Source of the DNA: Seminavis robusta
Taxonomy: Eukaryota > Bacillariophyta > Bacillariophyceae > Naviculales > Naviculaceae
Reading direction: 5' to 3'
Assembly: GCA_903772945.1 (NCBI GenBank)
Contig: CAICTM010000406.1
Span: 1-64,000, forward strand
Length of the DNA: 64,000 nucleotides
Shown here: positions 20,254 to 31,424 of the stretch, piece after piece
Layout of the letters: each line of letters begins with the position of its first letter
Numbering within the stretch: position 1 is the stretch's first letter
Program-made: the position numbers and the translations under genes
Notes under the pieces: model-generated
Databases searched by the model: none
Seen by the model: only the letters and a program-made list of their open reading frames with translations
Told to the model about the DNA's origin: nothing

Positions 20254-21021
20254 ATGTTTGGTCTCCGCTGTATCGACTCTTGCGCTATTCTTTCCGCCGT
20301 GTCTCCGTTTGGAGCACCATCTGTGCCTGTGCTGGAACAGACCACCGAGAAAGGTCTCCAATATGCCATTTATCTTCCCCCAAACTACGACACCACCAAA
20401 TCCTACAACCTCCTGGTGCATCTCCATGGAGCTTGTGTACCCTACTTTTTGATGCTACGGGAACTCAAGCTCACCGGATATCTCCTTCAAGAACATTCCG
20501 TCCAGAATCTCATTGTTCTGGCACCTCACGATGCCACCAAATGGTCCCTATGGGTGGATGGAGACGCCGTTGACATGGCCACACAAGTCTTTGATGAACT
20601 GCTGCCACAAATCCAAAACAAGTATAACATTCAAAAGCAGTTCCTCCAAGGATTCAGCATGGGAGGCTTTGGCGCTGCCGTGCATGGACATCGCTTTGCC
20701 GCCACTGTCATTTGGGATGGAGCGTTGCATGATTGGGAATCTCTCTTGAAAACCAAGCTACCCTATGCACGACAACAATTTTCCAAAACCCCATTTACCG
20801 TACATCCTTACACGGGCAAACCTCCCGCCAAATCGCTCCTCATTGGTGGCTCCATGCCCAGTACCAAGGCAAGGGGAGAACAATGGCACCAGTACATGAT
20901 GCACTCACAACGCGAAAACGTGGAACATCATCAATTTGTACCAACCACATTGGCACATGCCTACCGAACCTTTGCACTGGCACATTTTGACAAGGCCGTT
21001 GCACTCTGGATGGACCACTGA
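20254..21021 (+). CDS. Alpha/beta hydrolase, esterase or depolymerase type
   Basis: The 255-residue protein has the alpha/beta hydrolase marks in order: YAIYLPPNYDTTKSYNLLVH, the oxyanion-side LHGA, VLAPHD, and the nucleophile elbow GFSMGG with Ser at about residue 134. A late His in LAHAYRT (about residue 235) suits the catalytic role; the acid residue is not certain. The pattern resembles predicted phospholipase/carboxylesterase and feruloyl-esterase-like families; the substrate cannot be told. The start at 20254 is chosen because it is the first ATG; upstream in-frame sequence begins with GTG. No clear signal peptide is seen. Single exon. Confidence 0.8.
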   Translation: MFGLRCIDSCAILSAVSPFGAPSVPVLEQTTEKGLQYAIYLPPNYDTTKSYNLLVHLHGACVPYFLMLRELKLTGYLLQEHSVQNLIVLAPHDATKWSLWVDGDAVDMATQVFDELLPQIQNKYNIQKQFLQGFSMGGFGAAVHGHRFAATVIWDGALHDWESLLKTKLPYARQQFSKTPFTVHPYTGKPPAKSLLIGGSMPSTKARGEQWHQYMMHSQRENVEHHQFVPTTLAHAYRTFALAHFDKAVALWMDH

Positions 21022-22142
21022 TGACAGATGCACGCCCAACTCTTTGCTTACAACATACTGCTACAGATATACTGCTACCATGAAGGGCGTGGGTCCTCGT
21101 AAACTGAAATTTTGGTCGAATTCCAGATTCCTGCAAGGACTTCCACGGATTACCGTATCCCAGCCAGCAAATACGCCTTTCCAAAGGATCGAAGGCCCCA
21201 GTTTTCAGGTGGATGTACTGGTGCAGCCAGCTTCCTTATGGCCGGTCTTGGAAGATGTTCAGGCAAATGCATGCAACTGTTCTAACTGAAATGGATGACT
21301 CAGCCAATAGCTAGCCAATCAACTAATCGGGTCATTCTGGCAGGAAGGGTTCAGAAATCTCTAGTTCATGCACGATGAAGTGTGCTTGAAATGCCTGCTG
21401 CCACAATTTAATCAATTAGCTAAAGCAATACATGTATTCTCCTTTCCCCTCCCTGCCGATAATCTTGCATTGTTCGCCCTCTTGCTGCGGCGAGCGGCGA
21501 GCGGCGAGCGGCGAGAATTCACTGCTTGCTTGGAGTGTTATTGGCTGCTGAAGGGACTTTGACAACAAGGACACCAGGACAAAGTTGGCAGAAGCTGCAA
21601 AAGAAGTGACCAGAATAGGCATTGCCCAGGGGAAAGACCTTGAAGCCTTGAATGATGCGGGGATGGATTCGGCAGCCGGGAGCGCTTATGGTACCGGTAG
21701 CCCGCATGCCACATGGCCAAGCCACATGCCAACATCCGCGGAAGTTCTTGGAGGCATCATTGAAAAGGTGAAGTTCCGTTTGACGGTTTGACCCTTATGT
21801 GACCCTTATGTGTTTTGTAAGTGGCTTGTGCTTCTTACGGGACCTGCTGGTGTAAAAAGTGGGACCGGGTAACCGAGAGGCGGCGAAATTGACACCTCCA
21901 AGATTCGATTCTCGAACCATTATTCTTTCCTTTGATTTTGACAGCTTTTGACCATCTTCATCACAAGGACAGATGTACTGAGTCGCTGTGTCATATCATA
22001 GGAGCGAGGTAGCGGCTGTTCTGCAAGCCCCTTGTCTTCTGACTGAAGCAGCTCCTCCCCTCCTGCTCATTATTCACACTTTCATTCACTTCATTCTGTA
22101 CCTGATCACTTCGGCCAAGCCTCTTTAGAAATCAAGCTCACC
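21022..22142. other. Intergenic with a GAGCGGC microsatellite
   Basis: A heptamer microsatellite (about four copies of GAGCGGC) runs at 21487-21515. TACCGGTA is at about 21690. No gene is supported; the 68-codon frame at 21585 begins at a non-ATG codon. Confidence 0.5.
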
Positions 22143-22518
22143 ATGACCTCTTCAAAGCCCTCCAAGGATGATATCGATAGCTCGAACAACAGCGGCCAAA
22201 CGGTCTGTCTCGAGGATGGTACGTCTTCGCTGCCGTGGGGTATCTTGTTCCAGCGCTGAGGTTTTCATTCTCACTCAGATTCCCCTGGCTGTTGGTTTAT
22301 AAACAGAACCCAGCTTCCGTCCCTGCATGTTGCAAGTTCGCAGGCTCCAGTCAGTGGATGAGGAGGCAGTGTTGAAAGAAGAAGAGGAAGAAGTCCAACA
22401 TCCCTGCAAAAGAACCTTTAAACCAAAGTACATTGTCGGCGCTGCATTCTTGGTGGCCACTATCATATTTGCAGTCTTCATGATCGGCTGGATGAAGAAC
22501 AGTACCCTAGCCTCCTAA
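22143..22518 (+). CDS. Small single-pass membrane protein, two exons
   Basis: Exons are inferred at 22143-22218 and 22307-22518, joined in phase across a GTACGT...AACAG intron, giving 96 residues. The N-terminus is Ser/Asp-rich (MTSSKPSKDDIDSS), then an acidic patch (LKEEEEEVQHPC), a basic patch (KRTFKPKY) and one membrane helix (IVGAAFLVATIIFAVFMIGW) close to the C-terminus. The layout is that of a tail-anchored or type II membrane protein. No family is recognised. The stop comes ten residues after the helix. Confidence 0.6.
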
Positions 22519-22779
22519 AGGCCAGGCCATGATCATTCAAACACTGGGAACTGCAGTGGCACTGATTCTGACGACAGCCAACTGTGTGGGAATCGTCAGC
22601 CCCCCCCCGTCGCGTAAGCTACCATTACTAGTATAATAGTCATGCATATCATCACTCTGGTGTCGTCTTCTACGGCATCTCGAAGGAACCAAATCAGGGG
22701 CGCCTGAAAGCCCGACAGTAGTGACTTCGGGACCGACAAACACAACCGCGCCATCACAAAGACAAATAGGAGTTCCATA

Positions 22780-23512
22780 TCCTACGGTATGGTACCATTG
22801 TAAGCTTCATCGTGCCTGCTCCAACGACAATGTCCTGCCAGCCCAGCAAGAAACAGATGCTGGCAGTTTTTGGGCAGTCACACATTCCCAAATGGGCTGG
22901 TGAGCATGTTTGTACAGTACATGCCATTTCTGGACATGCTGTCATGCTGCATTTCATGGTCACCTGGAAAATTTGGAATGGTACCAGAGAAATATTGGCT
23001 GGCTTCCCGAGCACATCCAGTTTTGCTGCCTCCAATGGTCAATCGGCAGTTCGAAAGTGGGTCATGCAATGAATGGGTGGCACTGGGATGCGCAAACTTG
23101 CCACTTTGTTGGCCTACATGACCAGATGGGACTGCTCAACTGGGCTAGAAACCATGGACCCCCATGGGCGGACAACCTGTTCTGCAGCTGGCTGCTGAAA
23201 GGGGAGGACATTGTGAAGTGTCATTTCAAGGTTTTGAAGTGGGCTAAAGCAAAGCAAAGCCCTTTGGCCTTTGTCCCCAGTACCGACCCCCGCCCTGATC
23301 CCAAGAAACCCTGTCCTGAATTTTGACTCTCCTTGGCTGAAGCCTAGCCCTTGCTGGGTTCCACCTACTCTAAACCCAATGGGCGCCCTTGAACTTGAGA
23401 GACATCCAAAGCTGCTGCAGAGTTTGGTCATCTGGAGGAGTTGCTCCACTGTGGGCTCAAAAGAATGGACGCCCAGAAGAAGTGGAGGAGGGCAGGAAAA
23501 CATGGAATGTTG
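22780..23512 (+). pseudogene. Ankyrin-repeat gene relic
   Basis: Pieces in different plus frames resemble the degenerate ankyrin repeats common in protists, whose core is GHLE-x-L-x-WAR-x-NG-x-PW. Visible are AAFHGHLENLEW, LLNWARNHGPPW, HFKVLKWAKA and, in another frame near 23407, AAAEFGHLEELLHCG. Frames change between pieces and no long open frame or clear start exists. It is most likely a dead gene fragment; a spliced gene is less likely because no convincing splice pairs join the pieces. Confidence 0.5.
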
Positions 23513-23605
23513 ACTCACACCTTAGATTGTTTGTACAAAAACTGCAGCGTATAGCTAGTAGATAGATAGCAACGTTGCCCATGCAGCCTGAATGCTACAA
23601 CGGCA

Positions 23606-23658
23606 TACATGTACGGTACCGGTACGGTACTGGTACCAGGTAGTACTAGTACATGTAG
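23606..23658. repeat. GTACC palindrome cluster
   Basis: Overlapping palindromes such as CATGTACGGTACCGGTACG and TAGTACTAGTACATG fill about 50 bp between the ankyrin relic and the coiled-coil gene. This is the densest example of a word family scattered through the intergenic DNA of the window. Confidence 0.7.
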
Positions 23659-23923
23659 TTCGAGCTGCGAAAGATCGAGATCTTTTAGTGGATCCAATAG
23701 ATTTTGTGACCTGTCATGCATCGGCCAACTCTGTACGCGGGACATCGTTCAAACAGAATAATTGCCGCGAGAGGTGGAGGCAGCCTTGGAGGGGACACAA
23801 CGGCTGGAAATTTCAATCACCAAACAATGGAGTGAGCAGAGCAGAGTAGACCAACACCATCACCATTCCGTCTTGTTTCTTTCTTGTTGCATTCCGTTAG
23901 TATTCAGTAGTACTGTCACCACC

Positions 23924-26900
23924 ATGACGAGCAACAACAACAACATCCACAACAATCGCAGTTGGCTGTCTTCGTCGTCGTTTGGATCGCAGGATGACCT
24001 GAGCACCGAGGACAACCACAACCACAACAATCACCACGCGTCTTTTGGTAGTGCTCGGAAACCCTCCCGAGACCGCTACAATCATTACCGGCGAGATGGT
24101 CCTGCCAAAGTGCGACCGTGGATGCGCGACAAGAAGGCAGTGACGGGATCCTCCTCTTCCGGTCGCCTGGCATCTTCGGCCTTTCGAGTGGGCAGTCGAC
24201 CCGTGCTTTTGTCCGAAGCAACGAGTGGCAGTGTGTGCTCCAATTCTTGTGGCAATTCCGTGTCCTCGCAATCCTCCTTTCCGGATCAACAACAACAACA
24301 ACGACCACTGCCGCGAGAAGTGGGTGCGGCACCCGTCTCTTCCAAGAGTGTTCTGTCCATGGCATCCGCCGAGAGAGAAGAAGATGTCTCCATGTTGACA
24401 CTCAAAGAAGATGTCTCCATGATCACCACTTCTGTAGCAGCGGAAGAAGAAGACGAAACATCCACTAAACAACAACCTACTTGCGTAGCAGAAGAAAGCT
24501 ATCTCACTGTCGAAGAACCCGTCATCTCGCACCATGGCGACAAACCAGCAGCAGACACACAATCGGTGCAATTGTCCGTGGAGGCTGTCCAAGATGAAAA
24601 TGCCACGGTGGACAGCGATGGTGAGTCTGCGCCAGACTCTCCTCCGCCATTGGTACCATCCCTGGATGACGAAGACGACGAAGAAGCAACCAATGATGAT
24701 GCTTCCAAGCATGACAACAAGGACAACCAGGAGAAAACTGCAGTCGAGGCTGAAAAGATTGTCGAAAGTGAGAGTTCACCACAAGAAGAAGCAACCTCTA
24801 CTGAAATTGTGCCAGAGCCACCAAGCGACTCTGCAGCAGCAAACGACAATGCGGATCCAGTGGAAATGGCACCGAAAGAGACAGATCCTGCACCTGCGCT
24901 AGACAAAAAAGAAGAAACTTCACCATTCGATGAAGAGACTGTCGCCACCAATGACATTGACATCCCCGAAACCAACCATCCCGAGGAAGCTGTACAAACA
25001 ACCGTCGAACCAGAAATTCCAGCTTCCGAACCAGTTTCCACCAGCATGCCAACAGCACCAGAGGAACCTCCCAAAACAATGCGAGACCCTCATGAGCATC
25101 ACGAAGAAAAATCACAAAAAGAGGAAGAAGTATACGATGTGCTCGTACCGGTGCAACCGACTTCCTACAATCCCATGGCATTTCAAAGGCCGACATCTGT
25201 GGCGGCCTACGCCACGCTGGAAAAACCAACTCCTCTCGTCAAGGAACAAGCGGCGCTCTTGAACGATGCCATTCATGAAGTTGCATCCGAAGAGGAGCAA
25301 GAATCCTTTGACGAATATGATGATGTGACGACGCCGCACAATATTTCCACCGATTCACTGTTAGGTGTCCAGGCATTGGATACCACGCACGAAGATAGTG
25401 TCTTGGAGGGTGTGATGGAAGAAGATGACGAACTGAACATTAGTGCCGAAGAGGATGAATTCTTGAAAATGGTAAGTTTGGGTTTTGGCGAATGAAATAA
25501 TTGACCCATGCTGAAGGTTCATCTCATTAGTCTTTTTCATGGATTGCAGTGGCCCAAATCAGTGGATCTCGCTGACTTGCCAGAGGTGGACCTTCCGGCC
25601 GATTGGAATGAGCAGCAAATGCTGGCTGTGGTGGCCACGCAAACCTGGATTCGCAGTCAACAACAACAACCCGTCGGTAGTCCGTCCAAAGAGGATCCCA
25701 AGGCGACCTATTGTTCGTATTTTGCGGCAGCGCTGTCGCATTGCCCGGCATTGACCACGGCATTTTATGCTGACGATGAGAGCTCGCAAAGCTGTTTCTG
25801 CCCCTGCAGTGCGCAGATGGGAAGTTGGAGGTCGCATCGGCTCTCCGCCAAGGAGGAGAAAGTACTGTTTGGGGAGACTGTGAAATGTGAGAGTCGACAA
25901 TTTACACCCGTACAACTCTTGGAGCATTGCCACGAGACCACACAGAAAAGCGACGATACGGACAGTCGCTTTCTGCACTCCGTTGTGCACAAGTACTTGG
26001 AAGCCTTGTTTGGGGAAACCCATGAAGCGTTTGACAGTTTGGCGGAGAAACAGAAAGCGTGCGTTCCATTATTTGTTCCAGCTAGAATAAGGTCTCCTGC
26101 GTTGGTTACTAACTTCTTTAGTGTTGTTGAATGCAGGGAAATGGAAGCGGCAAAACAAGCTGACGCAGTGACAGTTTCAAAAGAACTAGTGGAGGAATTG
26201 GACCAACTCCGAGCAGAACTGGAACGTGTCAAGGCGGTAAGTGAAAGTTTGTTGAGTTTAGATGTGATGTAAACGAACTGCTGGGAAGCTGTCTAACCAG
26301 TATTTGCCCGTTGCACGTCGTAGTCAAACAACGAACTCACTGATCAGTTGAAGGTTGCCGCAGAACAGACTATGGTTCATGAAGCCAAGAGTATTGCAAC
26401 AACCGCTTCTGTTGAAGCACAGGCTGCACAGATCAAAGACCTCACAGATGCTTCCCGAGAACTGGCCACTGTAAGTCTGTTCCTTCATGTGGGCATTGTT
26501 TGTCGAGTGAGACATGCCATGGCCGCCAACTAACCGAGTTTGTGTCTCGCCGGATAGTCGAATCAGGAGCTCCTGGAAAAGCTGAAAGCGGCAGAGGAGA
26601 ATGGTCAGTCCTTCGAGGCCAAGAACGCTCAATTGACCAAGACCACCGAAGAGCAATCTCGTGAACTTCAGGATCTCAAAGAAGCCTCCCAGTCGCTGGC
26701 CGCTGTAAGTCTGCTTCCTGTCATCTTGAATCTCTTTGGAATGTGCTCTGTAAAAAATCCTAACTCTGTGATGTTGCTGTTCTGGCACATTGTAGTCTAA
26801 CCAAGATCTGCTCGTGAAGCTGAAGTCAGCCGAGGAAAAAGGAGATGTGTTTGAGGCGAAAAGCCTCGCAGCAACAGCGTCCTCTGGTGAACAGGCTCAG

Positions 26901-28754
26901 CAGATCAAAGCACTCAAAGAATCCTCCGAGGCGCTCAAGAAGACTAACGCTGAGCTGAGCGAAAAACTAGCAACTGCAGAGAAGCAAAGAAAGGAGAACG
27001 AAGAAAAAAGCACTACAGCAGCCGCTTCCGTTGCGGAGCAGGAGGGGAGGCTAAAGGAGCAGGAAGAGAGGCTAAAGAAACTCGACGAAGAAATCCTTAG
27101 GTTTAGCAAGGTAAGTTTTTGCATCCCACTGCTGACGTCTACATGCCGCTTTTGGCACTCACCCGGTCTGGTCATTTGTGCTTTGTAGTCGAACGAGGAG
27201 TTGACAGAAAAACTCAAGGCTACCTCAGAGAAGCTACAAGATGCACATGCCTCATCAAAGGCTCAAGCAGACATGATGAATGCCATATGCGAAGAAATGA
27301 AACTGATGGAAGAGGTACGTTGCTTAGAAGCACGAGGTACGAAGACTTTTCATTGACTTGATGCCCACATCTCACCTGTGCCGTTCTTGTATCTATCACA
27401 GAAAAAGACTGAATTGGAGCAGAAGCTCAAAGACTCCGATGCCAGGGCGAAGGACCTAGAGGAGAAGCATGCCGCAGTTACAACTGCCGAGAATGAAGCC
27501 CTGGATCGAATACGGAAGCTGGAAGTGGCAAGGAACGATCTCGACCAGGTACGGCGCCAAGTCGCTCCGGGGAAACTTGCTGACTTGGCCTTGCTTGTTT
27601 GATGTTGTCTTACCAGCCTCTGTTCATTTAGGCCAACCTCGTGCTTACAAAGAAACTCAAAGGGGCAGAGGAGCGAGAACAAGCACAGGCTAGTCGAGAT
27701 GAAAACGCATGTGTGGTCAACGTTGGAGATATGTCGGTCGACCTGAGGCGTTTCCAAGTACAGTGTCAAAAGTACTTTAGTACTTTGCGAGTGGTTCAGC
27801 TTAAGAGTCACTGTATCCGTGACAAGTCTCCTGCAAAGTTTACCGTTCCCTGCAATCCAAAAAATCGCGCTGTGATAGACATTCAAGCCCTTCTCGACAA
27901 AGGAGCAGCAATCGAATCGCAAGATGCAACCTACATGTTTCGGTCGCTGGATACCTTCAATAAAGGGCACTTCCATACGCACAAGCTCCTCCTCCCGTGG
28001 AAGATTGTAGGTGGAGGTAAGTGACTTCAGTATTCGGGACTGTGATACGATGAAGCGAGGGTGCCACCGCTAACTTTTGACTTCGGCCGTTACCTTGATG
28101 AAAGACGGCAACACTATCAGTCGCGCCCAATTCTTTTCTCAAGTGTGGGAACAACTGGGAGGGCTGAAAGTTAACGTTACGGATAAAAAGACGGAGGTCC
28201 CACTCTTCCAGGACAGCTTGGGAACGCTGATCCCAATGCCAAATGCTGTGTTGGAGGGAATGCTTCGGGTCACACCGGCGGAGTTGGACAGAGTATTTGC
28301 TGCTAGACTTGCTCCATATTATCGTGCCATCGGACGTCTAATGGTACAGTGTGTGGGAGCTACCGCAGATGACGGCGCCGATTACCGACAAAAAATCGCA
28401 GGTTCTGCCTTGCCTTACATCCTACGACAAAAGCTTTTCCGTGGTGTCGACCCAGTTGACGAAAGTTATCCGCTGGAGGATCTCCTGGACCATGCATTTT
28501 CCCTTCTTGGGATGGAAGGGATGACACGCGACAGAGCCTTTGAGTATTTTGGTATTGAGGCAAAGGACTACAATGACACTGCAGGAGCGGTGAAGCGTAT
28601 CAGGGAAGAAGTGCACGAGATGTGGATCAAGGAACGATCCCTTGCACTCAAGGCACTCGAAGAAGGTCTCACTCTGAGTGGGCTTGCGGACCTTTCTTTC
28701 TGCTGCGGCTTGGTCCCACTAGAGGCTGTCAACGAAGTTATCTTTACTCAATAG
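23924..28754 (+). CDS. Large acidic coiled-coil protein built from duplicated exons
   Basis: Ten exons are inferred: 23924-25471, 25550-26058, 26137-26236, 26324-26470, 26558-26704, 26796-27110, 27189-27314, 27402-27548, 27632-28016 and 28105-28754, coding for about 1,357 residues. Exon 1 encodes a 516-residue acidic, low-complexity region with an N-terminal Asn/His/Ser stretch. Exon 2 ends in a compact region with two cysteines (QSCFCPC). Exons 3-9 encode a long coiled coil. Exons 4, 5 and 8 are each exactly 147 bp, and exons 4-7 begin SNNEL, SNQEL, SNQDL and SNEEL: duplicates of one exon. The last 300 residues look globular (VNVGDMSVDLRRFQ, SGLADLSFCCGLVPLEAVNE) and belong to no family known to me. 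A scaffold or cytoskeletal role is a guess. Confidence 0.8.
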
Positions 28755-29028
28755 ACAAACAGTCGAAACAACACTGTTTCCACTCTACGTTACAATGTAC
28801 CTCCTACCTTTGTATAGCTCCTTCTTGCTTCCTGAATCAGACTCTGCTAGCTAGACATGTTGCTTGAAGTGGATACTTCTCAAAGCACACAGGGTAGAAT
28901 AAACAAACTCACTAAGACAGCAATAGAACTAAAGGCAAGAGTGATGTTGGTGCTTTTAGTAATTCGTTACGGTACGGTGCGCCACAGAGCAGGTTGCCGC
29001 AAGGTGCAAGATTCCTCATTGGAGAGCC

Positions 29029-29536
29029 TCACGAAGCTGAACTGTATCGTTCGAAAACACTGACAGAAGTCATGCCAGATGCAGCAAGACCATTGCCCTT
29101 GACGCACTTGTTGAATGTACCATAGTACACATGACCACCTCCTCCATTCGTCTCACAATAGACAAAGGCATTGCCACTTGCACTCCTGTTGTTGTCGATG
29201 CGTCCACGATACACATGCTGACGAAGTTCCTTGGCTCTGACAGGGTACTTGCACCTGCATTGTTTGCGCGCAGAAGAAAGGAAGGCAAAAGTTGCTACAG
29301 CATGAGAGAGATAGAGGGATTTTCCTGGATACAACCGGCTTTCCAGCCATGTGCTTTGGAGGGTTCGACATAATATGCAAACGATGATGTTGAGCCTACC
29401 TGCACATGTAGACGCATCCCTTCTTATCTCTCCATCCGTAAGCACGAGACAGGGCATGCGCACAATTCGTGCCTGGAATCTCGGTGCCACAGTCGGGGCA
29501 AACAAACGATTTCTGGCCGCTTGGACAAGTGGACAT
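29029..29536 (-). CDS. Small cysteine-rich protein, two exons
   Basis: Exons are inferred at 29536-29400 and 29254-29029, joined in phase 2 across a GTAGGC...TGCAG intron, giving about 120 residues. The N-terminal half has a zinc-ribbon-like pair (KSFVCPDCGTEIPGTNCAHA) and later MCRCKYP. The C-terminal half is conserved-looking but unknown (RQHVYRGRIDNNRSASGNAF, then YCETNGGGGHVYYGTFNKCV). Cysteine spacing suggests metal binding or disulfides. There is no signal peptide at the chosen ATG. The intron join is supported by the continuous Cys pattern and canonical sites, but no homologue is known to me. Confidence 0.55.
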
Positions 29537-30151
29537 GGCTGCGACAAAAACTTGCAGCGCTCGGACAAGCTATTTGTTTTGGTTGTGTTGTTGCTACCAG
29601 GTACTAGGCGTACGCTACGGGCAAGTGGGACATGCAACGGATTTGTGAGGCGCTCAATCAGCGACCTTTTCTCATCAAGATACCATACGGTAGATGTGGC
29701 GTTCTCCCGTTCGAATTGTGATTGAATCATTCCACGCTCAACGGGCCACCCCCCAAGCTTTCAAGCTGTTTCACCGTGCACTTGCTCCTCCACGTGGCCA
29801 CGGCGCCTTTTCGAGAGTCGAAGATTCCTCCTCGCCTTCTTTGCTTGCCGTTTTCCATAGCTAAAAAGTACTAAAGAGGGCACATTGGAAGCTACATGTA
29901 CGAACGGGCATTCTCTTAGCTTGTAAGCCCAAAGCATCTTGCCCTTGAGCGAGTTCCGGGCTCGATAAGGAAATCAGCAGCAAAACAGACGAAAGCGCCT
30001 GCGCACACAGCCACTTCATATCTTTTCAGTCTCTCTACTAGGGACTTCTCTAAGAAACAACCGAGTCCAAACCACACAACTCAAAATAAAAACATTTCCT
30101 TCCAATAATTTCTGCCGCTATTTGTTTTCTGTTCTGTAGTTTGTGGCACAT
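29537..30151. other. Intergenic
   Basis: No gene is seen between the small Cys-rich gene and the 3' end of phosphoglycerate mutase. It should hold the promoter of the first and the terminator side of the second. Confidence 0.45.
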
Positions 30152-31424
30152 TTACTTGGTCTGGTTCTTGACACCCTCAATACGAGCACGAATGGCATCT
30201 TGATCCCCAAGGTAACGTCCTTGAAGGGGCGCAATGGCACCTTCTTGTGGGATGGGCTTGAGGTTGTCATCCAATTCGTAGATCAAAGGAGTTCCTGTGG
30301 GGATGTTCAATTCAGAAATTGTGGATTCATCAATGCCATCCAAATGCTTGACCAATGCTCGCAACGAGTTTCCGTGAGCGGCAATCATGACGGTCTTTCC
30401 GTCCTTGATTTGGGGCACAATGGATTCGTTCCAGTAGGGGACGACACGGTCCAAGGTAGTGGCCAAGGACTCAGTGAATTCGTCTGCGAATTCGAATCCG
30501 GCATAACGAGGATCATTGTCGGGATGGTGGGGACTGGAACGGTCCACGGTAGGAGGAGGAACATCGTAACTACGACGCCAGACCAAGACCTGGTCTTTTC
30601 CGAACTTGTCGACAGTCTCTTGCTTGTCCAGTCCCTGAAGGGCGCCTAGTTTTCAATCAGGTACACAAAGTGAAAAATCGGTGTTTGTTGTGGTGGTGTT
30701 TCGAGAGGGGAGACATGGGGATAATTGGGCGAGTGTATAAAAACAATAATGAAGGGTCAAGAGCGAGAAGTTTATTGAAAAATGAAACAAAGTCAGATTC
30801 ATGTCATTTTAGAAGTCAGACATCCTAAACCCCAAAAACTGATCCTCTTTCCAGAGACGTACCGTAGTGACGTTCGTTAAGCTGCCATGCCTTTTGGACG
30901 GGGATCCACATCAATTCCGATTGTTCCAAAACATGCCACAGGGTGCGAATGGCACGCTGAAGAAGAGATGTATGGGCAATATCAGGCTTGATACCTTCCT
31001 TCTTGAGCAACTGACCGGCCTCCTTGACTTCTTCGTGTCCCTTGGGGCTCAAAGGGCAGTCATACCATCCAGTGAACTTGTTCTCGAGATTCCAGGTAGA
31101 TTCTCCGTGTCGAACCAAAACCAAAGTGTGCTTGTCGGCAGCCTGTTGGCTCACAACAAAACTGAATTAAAGAGAGAAGGAAAAAGGTTATAATGTTAGC
31201 AAGAGTATGGGTATGAGTAGCTGACTTGGTGAAGGATAATAATCACAGAGAAAGTAAAAAGGCAGATAATCTCTCCATGCTTCTCCAGGATGCGAAGCCC
31301 GCCAAAATAAAAGATACCCAAAGTATCTTTCGCAAACTCCAGACTTCCAACTTGCTTTACCTTACCTGCGACGGAGAGCAGCTCTGGAGGCAAGAGAAAC
31401 GGTGGATCGGCTCAAGGCAAACAT
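30152..31424 (-). CDS. PGAM: Phosphoglycerate mutase (cofactor-dependent), mitochondrial or plastid form
   Basis: Exons are inferred at 31424-31366, 31161-30863 and 30645-30152, giving 283 residues. The enzyme interconverts 3- and 2-phosphoglycerate in glycolysis and gluconeogenesis through a phosphohistidine. Visible are the RHGESTWN motif with the catalytic His, [14 protein letters not shown], the SLLQRAIRT helix, LNERHYG, and the second His in [16 protein letters not shown]. Exon 1 encodes [19 protein letters not shown], a classic amphipathic basic transit peptide lacking acids, with no ASAFAP-like plastid motif, so mitochondrial import is most likely. This fits the known mitochondrial lower half of glycolysis in diatoms. 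Length past the leader is normal for the bacterial-type dPGM. Confidence 0.93.

Noticed and set aside
21869-21925. A tRNA-like B-box (GATTCGATTCTCG) with an A-box-like stretch upstream
   Set aside because: Spacing is too short for a full cloverleaf and no acceptor stem pairs could be found.
24499-25074. A Ser/Gly-rich minus-strand frame of 191 codons
   Set aside because: It is a by-product of the acidic low-complexity exon on the other strand.
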